Of a stretch of 64,000 bases of DNA, positions 7,083-15,979 are shown in pieces (the stretch's first letter is position 1; every line of letters starts with the position of its first letter). Source of the stretch: AC-32 sp963772975. Lineage in GTDB: Bacteria > Actinomycetota > Thermoleophilia > Gaiellales > Gaiellaceae. Below the pieces are notes generated by a model. It ran no database searches, had not been told where the DNA came from, and worked only from the letters and a program-made list of their open reading frames with translations. The translations under genes were made by a program, and so were the position numbers. The DNA is taken from the NCBI GenBank assembly GCA_963772975.1, contig CAVYZH010000002.1:248001-312000 (forward strand), given 5' to 3'.

Positions 7083-8333
7083 GTGACCACTACCGAGTTC
7101 GAGCCGCTTCCCGATCTCGCGGCCGCCGCGCCGAGTGCCGGCACGCTCGTGATGAAGTTCGGCGGCACCTCGGTCGCCGACCCGGAGAAGATCAAGGACG
7201 TCGCGCGCCGGCTCGTCGAGATGCAGGCGGCCGGCAACCGCGTCGTCGCCGTGCTCTCGGCAATGGGCGACTCGACCGACGACCTCGTCCGCCTCGCCTA
7301 CGAAGTCTCGACGAGGCCGAAGCCGCGCGAGCTGGACATGCTGATCTCGGTCGGCGAGCGGATCTCGTGCGCGCTCGCGGCGATGGCGATCCACGACCTC
7401 GGCGCCGAGGCGATCTCGCTCACCGGCTCGCAGGCCGGGATCGTGACCGACACAGTGCACGGCCGCGCCAAGATCGTCGACGTCCGCGCGCGCCGCATCC
7501 ACGAAGCGCTCGACCAGGACCGGATCGTGCTCGTCGCCGGCTTCCAGGGCGTCTCGACCGACTTCGACATCACCACGCTCGGCCGTGGCGGCTCCGACAC
7601 CACCGCCGTCGCGCTGGCGGCCGCGCTCGGCGCCGAAGTCTGCGAGATCTACACCGACGTCGAGGGCGTCTTCACCGCCGACCCACGGCTCGTGCCCGAG
7701 GCGCGCAAGCTGCACGCGGTGAGCTTCGAGGAGATGCTCGAACTGGCCGCCTCGGGCGCGAAGGTGCTGCAGGTACGCTCGGTCGAGATCGCGCGCAGCC
7801 ACCACGTCAAGCTGCACGTCCGCCCTTCCTACTCACCGGCGGGCGGCACCTGGATTCGCGAGGAGGACGATCGGATGCTCGAGAAGGCGCTCATCTCCGG
7901 AGTCACGCACACGCGCGAGGAGACGCTCTACCGCGTCGAGGGCACGACCGCCTCGCAGCTCTTCGCAGCGCTCGCGGACGCGAGCGTGAACGTGGACACG
8001 ATCGTCCAGACCAGCCCGGAGATCGTCTTCTCCGCGCCCGCCGACGACCGCGACTCCGCCACGGAGGTGCTCGACGGGCTGGGCGTGCAGTGGAGCGCAC
8101 GCGACGACCTCGGGAAGGTGAGCGTGATCGGCGCGGGGATGAAGAGCCACCCGGGCGTTGCAGCGAAGGCGTTTGCGACGCTCGCCGAGGCCGGCATCGA
8201 GCCCGAGGTCGTGACGACTTCGCCGATCAAGATCGCCTGCCACGTGCGCACCGATGAGGTCGACACGGCCGTCGCGGTGCTGCACCGAGCCTTCGAGCTC
8301 GACGCGCCGGAGGCCGAGCGCCAGCATGCCTAG
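7083..8333 (+). CDS. lysC: Aspartate kinase
   Basis: 416 residues. It phosphorylates aspartate, the first step to lysine, threonine, methionine and diaminopimelate. The N-terminal kinase motif MKFGGTSV (about 21-28), the FQGVSTDFDITTLGRGGSDT substrate/ATP region and two C-terminal ACT repeats for feedback control are visible. The GTG start lies 7 nt after TAGACT (7070-7075), implying a leaderless promoter. Its end overlaps asd by 8 nt, so the two form an operon. Confidence 0.96.
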   Translation: MTTTEFEPLPDLAAAAPSAGTLVMKFGGTSVADPEKIKDVARRLVEMQAAGNRVVAVLSAMGDSTDDLVRLAYEVSTRPKPRELDMLISVGERISCALAAMAIHDLGAEAISLTGSQAGIVTDTVHGRAKIVDVRARRIHEALDQDRIVLVAGFQGVSTDFDITTLGRGGSDTTAVALAAALGAEVCEIYTDVEGVFTADPRLVPEARKLHAVSFEEMLELAASGAKVLQVRSVEIARSHHVKLHVRPSYSPAGGTWIREEDDRMLEKALISGVTHTREETLYRVEGTTASQLFAALADASVNVDTIVQTSPEIVFSAPADDRDSATEVLDGLGVQWSARDDLGKVSVIGAGMKSHPGVAAKAFATLAEAGIEPEVVTTSPIKIACHVRTDEVDTAVAVLHRAFELDAPEAERQHA

Positions 8334-9258
8334 GATCGGAGTCGTCGGCGCAACGGGAGCCGTTGGTCGCGTGGTGGTCGGCGTGCTCCGCGAGCGGGGC
8401 TTCGAGGACGTGCGCCTGTTCGCGTCGGCTCGCTCGGCCGGGAGCGAGATCGACGGCCGCATGGTCGAGGAGGCCACGCCCGACGCGCTCGCCGCGGGCG
8501 ACCTCGACCTCTGCCTCTTCTCGGTCGGCTCCCGCGCGAGCCGCGAGCTCGTCCCGCACGCGGTGCGCGGCGGCGCGGTCTGCGTCGACAAGTCCGAAGC
8601 CTTCCGCCTGCAGGACGGCATCCCGTTGGTCGTGCCCGAGGTGAACGGCGAGCGGGCGCTCGAACACGACGGCATCATCGCCAACCCGAACTGCTGCGCG
8701 ATCCCGCTGGCGCTGGTGCTGAAGCCGCTGCACGACGCGGTTGGCCTGCGCGCCGTCCGCGTCGCCACCTATCAGTCGGCTTCGGGCAAGGGCGCCCAGC
8801 GGCTGCAGCAGCTGCTCGAAGAGCCGCAGGTCGAGCACGACCTCTCGACCGACTGGGACTTCGACGGCGAGGAGTTCGACGAGGAGGTGAAGCTGCGCGA
8901 AGAGACGCGCAAGATCCTCGAGCTGCCGGAGCTGCCGGTGAGCGCGACCTGCGTGCGCGTACCGGTGCCGGTCGGACACGCCGAGTCGGTGTGGCTCGAG
9001 ACGGAAGAGCCACTCGACCCCTCGCGCGCGCGTGAGCTACTCGCCGCGGCGCCGGCAGTTCGGGTCGAAGACTTTCCGACTCCGGGCCTGGCGGCAGGCG
9101 GTGACGAGGCCCTCGTCGGCCGCTTCCGTCGCGATCCGGGCGCCGAGAACGGCCTCGCGCTCGTCGTCGCCTGCGACAACTTGCGCAAAGGCGCGGCCCT
9201 GAACGGGATCCAGATCGCCGAGCTCGTGCTCTCGCAGCAGCCGGTCGCGGCCGGTTAG
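8326..9258 (+). CDS. asd: Aspartate-semialdehyde dehydrogenase
   Basis: 310 residues from the ATG at 8326 (MPRIGVVGATGAVGRVV); the longer frame upstream is the tail of lysC in another frame. It reduces aspartyl phosphate with NADPH. The Rossmann motif GATGAVG, the active-site Cys in NPNCCAIPL, the SGKGAQ loop (normally SGAG-like) and RVPVPVGHAESV near the C-terminus are present. The length is slightly below the usual 330-340. It follows lysC in an overlapping operon. Confidence 0.95.
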   Translation: MPRIGVVGATGAVGRVVVGVLRERGFEDVRLFASARSAGSEIDGRMVEEATPDALAAGDLDLCLFSVGSRASRELVPHAVRGGAVCVDKSEAFRLQDGIPLVVPEVNGERALEHDGIIANPNCCAIPLALVLKPLHDAVGLRAVRVATYQSASGKGAQRLQQLLEEPQVEHDLSTDWDFDGEEFDEEVKLREETRKILELPELPVSATCVRVPVPVGHAESVWLETEEPLDPSRARELLAAAPAVRVEDFPTPGLAAGGDEALVGRFRRDPGAENGLALVVACDNLRKGAALNGIQIAELVLSQQPVAAG

Positions 9259-9277
9259 ACCGGACTCCGGTCGAACC

Positions 9278-9306
9278 CTCAAGCCGCGCGCCGAAAATCC
9301 CGATAC
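9278..9306 (+). promoter_or_regulatory. Sigma-28/WhiG-like promoter for the MshEN-like gene
   Basis: CTCAAG (9278-9283), a 15-nt spacer, then CCCGATAC (9299-9306), ending 10 nt before the ATG at 9317. The layout is the same as at 38120 and 44201 in this window and resembles the FliA/SigD/WhiG consensus (TAAA-N15-GCCGATAA). Assignment to that sigma class is inference. Confidence 0.65.
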
Positions 9307-9316
9307 CTGCGGAGAC

Positions 9317-9787
9317 ATGCGGCCGGCACGACTCGACCACACCTTTTTCGAAAACGAGCCGCGCTCGCACTTGGGCGCCTTGCTGCTGCGCAAGGGCCTG
9401 GTCACGAATGAGGAGCTCGACCAGGCACTCGAGCAGAAGCAGCAGGGTGAGTTCCTCGGCGAGGCGCTCGTGCGGCTGCGCTTGTGCTTCGAGAACGACA
9501 TTGCGCGCGTGCTGGCAGAGCAGGCAGGGATCGAGTTCATCGACATCGGCATCACCTCCGTCGACCATCGGGCCGTCGACCTCCTCCCCTGGGAGCAGGC
9601 GCAGGCGTTACGGGCGATCCCCGTCCGCCTCCATCCCGACGGTGACGTCTCGGTGGCCGTCGCCGACCCCACCGACGAGACCCTGCTGCCGGCGCTCAAG
9701 CTCGCAATGGGACAGCCCATTCGGCTGCTTGTGACGACGCCCACGGCTCTCCGGGCCGTCTGGGCGACGGCGTACCCGCAACGCTAG
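9317..9787 (+). CDS. Stand-alone MshEN/GspE N-terminal domain protein
   Basis: 156 residues. Residues about 18-45 (HLGALLLRKGLVTNEELDQA) and 47-72 (LGEALVRLRLCFENDIARVL) are the two tandem helical motifs of the T2SSE_N/MshEN domain found at the N-terminus of PilB/GspE/MshE ATPases; the rest continues that domain (DVSVAVADPTDETLLPALKL). No ATPase follows. Some MshEN domains bind c-di-GMP using an RLG Arg; here that position is His (HLG), so binding is uncertain. The sigma-28-like promoter suggests co-control with c-di-GMP genes. Stop codon TAG is shared with the convergent GNAT gene as CTAG. Confidence 0.8.
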   Translation: MRPARLDHTFFENEPRSHLGALLLRKGLVTNEELDQALEQKQQGEFLGEALVRLRLCFENDIARVLAEQAGIEFIDIGITSVDHRAVDLLPWEQAQALRAIPVRLHPDGDVSVAVADPTDETLLPALKLAMGQPIRLLVTTPTALRAVWATAYPQR

Positions 9788-10410
9788 GGCTGCCGCGGAT
9801 CGAGCATCGGCTCGGGCAGCAGCGCGTCCTTCAGCACCCGCAGCACCTTGGCGCGCTTGCCTTCCAGGACCGGCACGAGGCCGCCGAGCTCCAGCCGCGC
9901 CAGCTCGACCGGGCCGGATGAGCGGATCGGCCGGAAGCCGAAGTCGGCAAGGAAGTCGTGCGGGAAGACCGTCCGGTGGACGAGGAAGCGGTCGTAGTCG
10001 GACTCACCCTCGGGGTAGCGGTACGCGAAGGTCTCGAGCGCCGCGGCCCCCTTGTCCTTCGCCTCCCCGATCGCGGCGAGGAAGAGCGACTGCAACACCC
10101 AGGGGCTCGAGCGATCGACGAGGTACGCGCAGGTGACGATGACGGCATCGTCCGAGGGCGGGCCCGCGGGCAGCTCGGCCGCGCGCGGGAAGAGCTGTGC
10201 CGGCCCGTACTGCATCGAGCCGAGCGTGCGGCCGTCGTCGTCGTAGTAGAGCGTCCCCCAGGCGCCGAACTCGGTCTCTGCTTTCTCGCTCCAGCGGTGC
10301 TTGTCGCGCTCGCGGCCGCCGGTGCGCGACTGCCACCACATGCACGTGTGGCAGACGGTCGGCGTGCGCTCGAGCGTCGCACCGGTCAGACCGGCGATGC
10401 GGACGCTCAT
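9784..10410 (-). CDS. GNAT-like N-acetyltransferase
   Basis: 208 residues. Two Cys in TVCHTCMWWQ open the protein, and the centre (VTCAYLVDRSSPWVLQSLFL then AIGEAKDKGAAALETFAYRY) fits a GNAT fold whose acetyl-CoA loop is degenerate. The C-terminal HDFLADFGFRPIRSSGPVELARLEL resembles the beta-hairpin end typical of GNATs. Substrate is unknown. It is the last gene of the sdhA operon; its ATG overlaps the stop of the Asp23 gene. A related annotation is simply conserved hypothetical. Confidence 0.7.
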   Translation of the reverse strand: MSVRIAGLTGATLERTPTVCHTCMWWQSRTGGRERDKHRWSEKAETEFGAWGTLYYDDDGRTLGSMQYGPAQLFPRAAELPAGPPSDDAVIVTCAYLVDRSSPWVLQSLFLAAIGEAKDKGAAALETFAYRYPEGESDYDRFLVHRTVFPHDFLADFGFRPIRSSGPVELARLELGGLVPVLEGKRAKVLRVLKDALLPEPMLDPRQP

Positions 10411-10697
10411 GCGATCTCGTCGATCACGACATCGACGGCCCTTGGCCGCGCGCCGGCCATCCGCTCGAGGTAGTCGGCCACCCGGCGCTGCACCTCCGCT
10501 CCGACCTCCTGCGCCGCGGCTCCGCGAGCGAGCTCGAGATGGAGCTCCACTTTCACGCCGCCGTCCACGCTGATGCGGACGGCGCCCTGCCGCGGGAGCC
10601 TGCCCTCGACCAGCCCGGCGACGCCCTCGACCTCCCGCGCGGCGTCAGCCGCGTAGCTGGCGAGCACGTCGCCGGCAACGCTCGCGGTGCCTTCCAT
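10407..10697 (-). CDS. Asp23/Gls24 family envelope stress protein
   Basis: 96 residues from the ATG at 10697 (MEGTASVAGDVLASYAADAA); the longer upstream frame overlaps the phosphoesterase and is not needed. The pattern of an N-terminal helix, VRISVDGGVKVELHLEL strands and a closing amphipathic helix (VGAEVQRRVADYLERM) matches Asp23/Gls24 proteins, which are membrane-associated or alkaline-shock proteins in Gram-positives. It shares one base with the upstream stop (TGATG). Confidence 0.75.
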   Translation of the reverse strand: MEGTASVAGDVLASYAADAAREVEGVAGLVEGRLPRQGAVRISVDGGVKVELHLELARGAAAQEVGAEVQRRVADYLERMAGARPRAVDVVIDEIA

Positions 10698-11503
10698 CAA
10701 CCGGATTCTAGGATCAGTTCGGTCGCCTCCGGCCTCGCGAGGAAGCGGAACGGGACGAACGTGGTGCCGAGGCCGGCCGAGAGGTGCAGCGTCGCGGCCG
10801 GCCGGCGGTAGAGGCCACGGATGTACCTCCAACGGATGTGGGCGAGCCGCAGCCGCCCGCCCGGCCATGGGAGGCAGATCTGTCCCGCGTGCAGATGGCC
10901 CGACAGGACGAGGTGGAACGCGCCCTCCGGCAGCCGGTCGATCACGTCCGGGAAGTGGCAGAGCAGGATCCGCAGGTCGGCGGTCTCGTCCACCAGCCGC
11001 TCGGGCTGCGAGAGGCGGCGGCGGAAGGTGCGTGGGTCGACGCCCGCGATCTGGACGCGGCGGCCGCGCAGCTCGATCGTGCGCGAGTCGTCGGTGAGAA
11101 GCGTCGCCGGCTCGAGGTCGGCCACGGCAGCGGGGTGCGAGAACGGGTCGCGCGTCGAGGCGAAATCATGGTTGCCGAGGACGGCGAAGCAGCGCGGCAG
11201 GCGTGCCAGCAGCGCCCGCAGGCGAGGCTCACCGGAGCGGCGTGAGAGCAGGTCGCCGCTGATCAACGTCAGGTCCGGCTGCCGGCGCTCGACCCAGTCG
11301 ACCGCGCGCTCGACCGCCGCGACGCCGCGCGAGGGCACGCCGAGGTGGAAGTCCGAGAGATGCGCGATACGCAGGCCCTCGAGCTCGGGAGGCAGGCCCG
11401 GCAGCGGGCACGGCAGCGTCTCGAGCTTGACCCAGCCGGCCTCGAAATGACCCCACGCCAGCCCGGCCGCCGCCGCGGCGCCGCCGAGCTTGACGAGTCT
11501 CAA
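10697..11503 (-). CDS. Calcineurin-like metallophosphoesterase (YkuE/YaeI type)
   Basis: 268 residues from a TTG at 11503 that overlaps the upstream TGA (TTGA). Metal-binding motifs occur in order: SDFHLG, SGDLLS, GNHDF, CHFPD and GHLHAGQ. An N-terminal hydrophobic stretch (GGAAAAAGLAWGHFEAGW) could anchor it to the membrane. Relatives cleave UDP-sugar lipids or other phosphoesters at the membrane. Substrate is unknown. It is part of the sdh operon by overlap only. Confidence 0.9.
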   Translation of the reverse strand: MRLVKLGGAAAAAGLAWGHFEAGWVKLETLPCPLPGLPPELEGLRIAHLSDFHLGVPSRGVAAVERAVDWVERRQPDLTLISGDLLSRRSGEPRLRALLARLPRCFAVLGNHDFASTRDPFSHPAAVADLEPATLLTDDSRTIELRGRRVQIAGVDPRTFRRRLSQPERLVDETADLRILLCHFPDVIDRLPEGAFHLVLSGHLHAGQICLPWPGGRLRLAHIRWRYIRGLYRRPAATLHLSAGLGTTFVPFRFLARPEATELILESG

Positions 11504-12399
11504 GCCTCGAGCTTCTCGACGACCGGTTCGACCGAGACGACGTGGCGCTTGAACCGCAGCTCGGACTCCTCGAGCCCGGCCGCCACCCCGATCAGCTGCG
11601 AGAGGTGCAGGATCGGCATCGCGAAGTCCTTGCCGGTCGACTTCTTCAGCTTCGACTGCCAGGCGTCGAGCGAGAGGTGGCAGAGCGGGCACGGCGTCAC
11701 GATCGCGTCGGCGCCGGCCTCGCTGGCCTGCTCGATCGGCTGGATCAGCTCGCCGAGCGCGGTCTCCTCGCGCGCCTGGATGATCGGGAAGCCGCAGCAC
11801 TTGATCTTGGCCGGGTAGTCGACCGGCTCGCCGCCGCAGGCCTCGATGATCGCCTCCAGCGACCACGGCTTGTCCGGGTCCTCGAAGCCGAGCACCTTCG
11901 ACGGCCGCAGGATCTGGCAGCCGTAGAACGGCGCGATCTTGAGGCCCTTCAGGCCCTTGTGCGCGACGGTCTTCAGGTGCTCGTAGCCGTCGCCTTCGGC
12001 AATCAGCCAGAGCAGGTGCTTGACCTCGACGGTGCCCGCGTACGGCGGCGCGCCGACGGTTTCGAGGTTCGCGCTCACGCGCGCGCGCAGCTCGTCGTCG
12101 TTCTTGAGCTGCCAGTTCGCCTGCCGCAGGTTCAGCGTGCACACGTTGCAGATCGTCATCAGCGTGTCGCAGCCCGTCTGCTCGGCGTAGGCCAGGATGC
12201 GCGCGTTCAAGTGCAGGTAGTAGTCGGGCTCGGCCTCGTGGATGTCGCCGGCGCCACAGCAGGTGACCGACTCGAGCTCGTCCAGCTCCAGGCCGAGCTT
12301 CGGCGCCAGCGCCTGCGTCGAGATGTCGAGCTCCTTCGCCGAGAGCGCGGCGAGGCAGCCCTTGTAGTACGCGACGCGCTTCGGCTCAGTCGCCGCCAC
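11500..12399 (-). CDS. HdrB/SdhE-type subunit of succinate dehydrogenase (two CCG domains)
   Basis: 299 residues. Two cysteine-rich CCG domains are seen: YYKGCLA...TCCGAGD...TICNVC and YGCQILRP...KCCGFPI...TPCPLC. Such proteins bind noncubane [4Fe-4S] clusters in heterodisulfide reductase B and replace the usual membrane cytochrome b in non-classical (class E) succinate:quinone or fumarate reductases. No SdhC/SdhD membrane subunit exists in this operon, so this is the likely quinone-facing subunit. It overlaps the end of sdhB by 14 nt. Confidence 0.9.
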   Translation of the reverse strand: MAATEPKRVAYYKGCLAALSAKELDISTQALAPKLGLELDELESVTCCGAGDIHEAEPDYYLHLNARILAYAEQTGCDTLMTICNVCTLNLRQANWQLKNDDELRARVSANLETVGAPPYAGTVEVKHLLWLIAEGDGYEHLKTVAHKGLKGLKIAPFYGCQILRPSKVLGFEDPDKPWSLEAIIEACGGEPVDYPAKIKCCGFPIIQAREETALGELIQPIEQASEAGADAIVTPCPLCHLSLDAWQSKLKKSTGKDFAMPILHLSQLIGVAAGLEESELRFKRHVVSVEPVVEKLEA

Positions 12400-13432
12400 T
12401 CTTGCCTCCTGACTCGGGGTCGGCCTCGAGCGCGTGCTCGATCATCGCGAGGCCCCTCTCGCCCTGGACGATCCCGGCGGCGCCCTCGCGACCCTGCGTG
12501 CGGACGAGGTCGTGCAGCGCCCGCGCCTCGTCGACGTCCTTCGCTACGTGCGGCGGGAATGGCGACGGCACCTTGCCGTGCTTCGCCAGCTTCAGCGCGA
12601 AGCCGATCTGCTTGACCGCCTCGACCGTCCCCTGGGTCTTCGGCACCAGCTCGGTCTCGCGCAGCCAGCCGGTCGTCTCGGCCGACTTGACGAACCACTT
12701 CGCGTGCTTGGCCCCCATGTCGTGGTCGACCTTCTGCTTGATCGACTCCGCGCCGAGCTTGGCGATCGCATCGCGCGGGTCGACGCCCTTCGGGCAGCGC
12801 TCATTGCAGAAATAGCAGCGCGTGCAGTCCCAGATCCCGTGCTCCTGGTTGTACTCGTTCAACCGCGCGATGTCGGCCTGGTCGCGCACGTCGCCGACGA
12901 AGCGAAAGCCCTTGGCGAGCGCAGCCGGCCCGAGGAACTCCGGATCGGACTCCATCGAGTTGCACTCCGAGACGCAGCAGCCGCACATGATGCAGAGCGC
13001 TTCCTTGTTGATCGCGTTCACCTGCTGCTGGGAGACGATGCGCTCCTTCTCCGCGACCTCGTCGTAGCCGGGGTCGAGCCACGGCTTCATCGCGCGGATC
13101 TTGTTCCAGAACGGCGCCATGTCGACGACCAGGTCCTTGAGCACGGGCATGTTCCCCATCGGCGCGATCGTCGGGACGTGCCCGGCCTCGACGATCGGCT
13201 TCATCGGCTCCTTGCAGGCCAGAATGGCGCGGCCGTCCATGCGCATCCCGCACGAGCCGCAGATCATCATGCGGCAGCTTTTGCGGTAGGCGAGCGTGCC
13301 GTCGTGCTTGTCCTTGATCAGGTCGAGCACGTCGAGCAGACAGGCCCACTCGGGCGCATCCACCTCGTACTCGCGCAGCTCGCGCTCTCCGCGCTGCGGG
13401 TTGTAGCGCCAAATCTTGAGCGCGACGTCCAT
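12386..13432 (-). CDS. sdhB: Succinate dehydrogenase/fumarate reductase iron-sulfur subunit
   Basis: 348 residues, about 100 longer than typical SdhB, with a C-terminal extension. The ATG at 13432 is chosen from MDVALKIWRYNPQRG and overlaps the lipoprotein stop by one base. Cys53, 58, 61 and 73 (CRMMICGSCGMRM...C) bind [2Fe-2S]; CIMCGCCVSEC and CTRCYFCNERCP bind the other two clusters. It transfers electrons from SdhA to the HdrB-like subunit. The extension may contact that subunit. Confidence 0.95.
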   Translation of the reverse strand: MDVALKIWRYNPQRGERELREYEVDAPEWACLLDVLDLIKDKHDGTLAYRKSCRMMICGSCGMRMDGRAILACKEPMKPIVEAGHVPTIAPMGNMPVLKDLVVDMAPFWNKIRAMKPWLDPGYDEVAEKERIVSQQQVNAINKEALCIMCGCCVSECNSMESDPEFLGPAALAKGFRFVGDVRDQADIARLNEYNQEHGIWDCTRCYFCNERCPKGVDPRDAIAKLGAESIKQKVDHDMGAKHAKWFVKSAETTGWLRETELVPKTQGTVEAVKQIGFALKLAKHGKVPSPFPPHVAKDVDEARALHDLVRTQGREGAAGIVQGERGLAMIEHALEADPESGGKSGGD

Positions 13433-14202
13433 CAGCCCACCATCTTGGTCAGGTCGACGACCGAGTCGCTGGGCGGGGCGGTGATCGCGACAGGCGCGCC
13501 GAAGTCGTGGAGCTCCATCGTCACCTTCGCGGCCTGCCGCCGGCCGGCGTGCTCGTCGTAGCTCACCTTGCGAATGTAGCCGTTCTCGTCGACCCAGACG
13601 TCGAGCGGTAGCGTCTTCACGCCGCTCTGCGAGATCACGCCCTGCAGGGCGTCCTTCGTTGATCCACTCGCCTGCTTGGCGGCGCGGTCGAGGTTCGCAG
13701 AGACGCTGTAGTGGGTCGTGTCCACACCGCCGACCGACTCCGAGCCGACCTTGTCCACGGTCGAGGAGCCCTGCAGGTAGGCGAGCGCGTTCGCCGGCGT
13801 CGGGCTGGCGTCGAGGATCCCGCTCAGGTCGGTGCTGCCCTGTGAGCTGCCGAGCGTGGCGAGGTTGATTTTGATCCACTGCTTGTTCTGCGTGGTCGCC
13901 TGCGCGAATGCCGGCGAGCGAAGGTAGAGGACGTCGCCGTCGACGAACGAATCGACAGGGATCTGCCGGCCGCTCGCGTTCAGCTTCATCTTCAGCTGTC
14001 CCGTGCGCTGCTTGCTGTTGAAGACGCCGCTGCCGCTGCCGGACAGGCCCTGGGCCGAGACCGCGAAGTCGGCCTCCAGGCTGCCGGTGTTCGCGGTCTT
14101 CGACGCCGCGTGCGCGATGTCGTCGGGCGTGGCCGAGGAGCCGCCGCCACCGCCGCACCCCGCCGCGACGAGCACGACCGCTCCAAGCGCGATGCGACGC
14201 AT
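13432..14202 (-). CDS. Lipoprotein (LppX/LprG-like fold) inside the sdh operon
   Basis: 256 residues. A short signal peptide ends in the lipobox VAAGC (Cys about 16), so it is exported and lipid-anchored. The remaining domain (GSLEADFAVSAQG..., DVLYLRSPAF, LPLDVWVDENGYIRKVSY) resembles the LppX/LprAFG fold of mycobacterial lipoproteins, which carry lipids. The ATG at 14202 overlaps the sdhA stop (TGATG). A lipoprotein between sdhA and sdhB is unusual; whether it serves the dehydrogenase or the membrane is unknown. Confidence 0.85.
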   Translation of the reverse strand: MRRIALGAVVLVAAGCGGGGGSSATPDDIAHAASKTANTGSLEADFAVSAQGLSGSGSGVFNSKQRTGQLKMKLNASGRQIPVDSFVDGDVLYLRSPAFAQATTQNKQWIKINLATLGSSQGSTDLSGILDASPTPANALAYLQGSSTVDKVGSESVGGVDTTHYSVSANLDRAAKQASGSTKDALQGVISQSGVKTLPLDVWVDENGYIRKVSYDEHAGRRQAAKVTMELHDFGAPVAITAPPSDSVVDLTKMVG

Positions 14203-15884
14203 CAGTACGTCCGCTCCATCGGCTGCCACTTCGTGACGGTGACCGGCCTCCAGCCGAGCCTCGGCGCGCCGTTCTCGATCGTCACGAGTGTGTGCCGCAT
14301 GTAGTTCTCGTCGTCGCGTTCGGGGTAGTCGTACGGCCTCGCGTGAGCGCCGCGGCTCTCCTTGCGCTCGATGCCCGCGACGACCATGCACGAGGCGAGG
14401 TCGAGCATGAAGCCGAGCTCGAGCGCCTGCGTCAGGTCGTTGTTGAAGATTTCGCCCTTGTCCTCCACCACGACGCGCTCGTAACGTTCGCGCAGGCCGT
14501 CGACGATCTGCTCCTGCTTGCGCATCTGCTCCTCGCGGCGGAAGACGCCGAAGTTCACGTGCATCGTCTCGGCCAGCTCGTTGCGGATCGACCACGGCCG
14601 CTCGCCCTCGGAGCGGTGGAGGAGCTCCTTCAGCTCCTGCTTCGCGTCGGCCTCCGCGCTGACGGGGACCTCGGCGGTCGTGTGCGTCAGCGCCCAGTCG
14701 GCGGCGTGGGCGCCGGCGCGCTTCCCGTAGGTGATCGTCTCCATCAGCGCGTTGCCACCGAGGCGGTTCGCGCCGTGCACGGAGACGCAGGCGCACTCGC
14801 CGGCGGCGTAGAGCCCCTCCAGCGACGTGCGGCCCCAGACGTCCGTGTCGACACCGCCCATGTGGTAGTGGGCACCGGGCCGGACCGGGATCGGCTCGTT
14901 GATCGGGTCTACGCCCGCGAACACCATCGCCAGCTCGCGGGTGCCGTGCAGCCGCTCGAGGATCTTCTCCGCGCCCAGGTGGCGCATGTCGAGCAAGACG
15001 TTGCCGTTCACGCCACGTCCCTCGTCGATCTCGGTCTGCTCTGCCCGCGAGATGACGTCGCGCGACGCGAGCTCCATCGCGTTCGGCGCGTAGCGCTCGA
15101 GGAAGCGGTCGCCTTCGGAGTTGAGCAGGTAGGCGCCCTCACCGCGCGTGCCCTCGGTGATTAGGACGCCGGTCGGTGCGAGCGTGGTCGGATGGAACTG
15201 CATCATCTCCATGTCCTCGAGCGCGACGCCGAGCCGCAGCGCCTGCGCCATCCCGTCGCCGGTGCAGGCGTAGGCGTTGGTCGTGCCGGTGTAGAGCCGG
15301 CCCGCGCCGCCGGTGGTGAGGATCACGGTCTTCGCCTCGATCGTGGCCAGCCCGCCGTCGAGCAGGTTCCACGCGATCACGCCCTGGCAGCGGCCTTCGT
15401 GCTCGACGAGCTTCCAGACGAAGAACTCCTCGTAGACCTTGAGGTCCCGCTTCATCACCTGCTCGTAGAGGACGTGCACGAGCACGTGCCCCGTGATGTC
15501 GGCCGCGTAGGCGGTTCGCGGCTCGCCGGCCGCTCCGAACGGGCGCTGCGCGATGCGGCCGTCCTCGGTGCGCGAGAAGACGGCGCCCCAGTGCTCGAGC
15601 TGGTAGACGTCGTCCGGCGCCTCATTGCAGAGGATCTCGATCGCGTCCTGGTCGCCGAGGTAGTCGGAGCCCTTGACCGTGTCGAAGGCGTGCTTCTCGG
15701 GGTCGTCCTCGGAGGCGTTTCCGAGGGCCGCGTTGATCCCGCCCTCGGCCGCGCCGGAGTGGCTGCGGGTGGGATGAATCTTCGAGACGAGCGCGACGTC
15801 GGCGCCCGCATCGTACGCCTCGATGGCCGCACGCATGCCCGCGCAGCCGGCCCCGACAACGAGCACGTCGTGCTTCGCTTCCAC
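14202..15884 (-). CDS. sdhA: Succinate dehydrogenase/fumarate reductase flavoprotein subunit
   Basis: 560 residues. FAD-binding motif GAGCAGMRAAIEA near the N-terminus, the flavin-linking HPTRSHSGAAEGG segment, the active-site AHYHMGG and the C-terminal SVHGANRLGGNALME are intact. It oxidises succinate to fumarate in the TCA cycle. The GTG at 15884 lies 8 nt after TAGCGT (minus strand of 15893-15898), a likely leaderless start for a seven-gene operon down to 9784. Confidence 0.96.
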   Translation of the reverse strand: MEAKHDVLVVGAGCAGMRAAIEAYDAGADVALVSKIHPTRSHSGAAEGGINAALGNASEDDPEKHAFDTVKGSDYLGDQDAIEILCNEAPDDVYQLEHWGAVFSRTEDGRIAQRPFGAAGEPRTAYAADITGHVLVHVLYEQVMKRDLKVYEEFFVWKLVEHEGRCQGVIAWNLLDGGLATIEAKTVILTTGGAGRLYTGTTNAYACTGDGMAQALRLGVALEDMEMMQFHPTTLAPTGVLITEGTRGEGAYLLNSEGDRFLERYAPNAMELASRDVISRAEQTEIDEGRGVNGNVLLDMRHLGAEKILERLHGTRELAMVFAGVDPINEPIPVRPGAHYHMGGVDTDVWGRTSLEGLYAAGECACVSVHGANRLGGNALMETITYGKRAGAHAADWALTHTTAEVPVSAEADAKQELKELLHRSEGERPWSIRNELAETMHVNFGVFRREEQMRKQEQIVDGLRERYERVVVEDKGEIFNNDLTQALELGFMLDLASCMVVAGIERKESRGAHARPYDYPERDDENYMRHTLVTIENGAPRLGWRPVTVTKWQPMERTY

Positions 15885-15979
15885 CGAATCGGACGCTATC
15901 GGAAGAAGCCTCGCTTGCGGCCTGGTAACGGCTGCGGCGACGGTTCCCGCTGGCGGTCAACCGGCGGCATGCCGATCAT

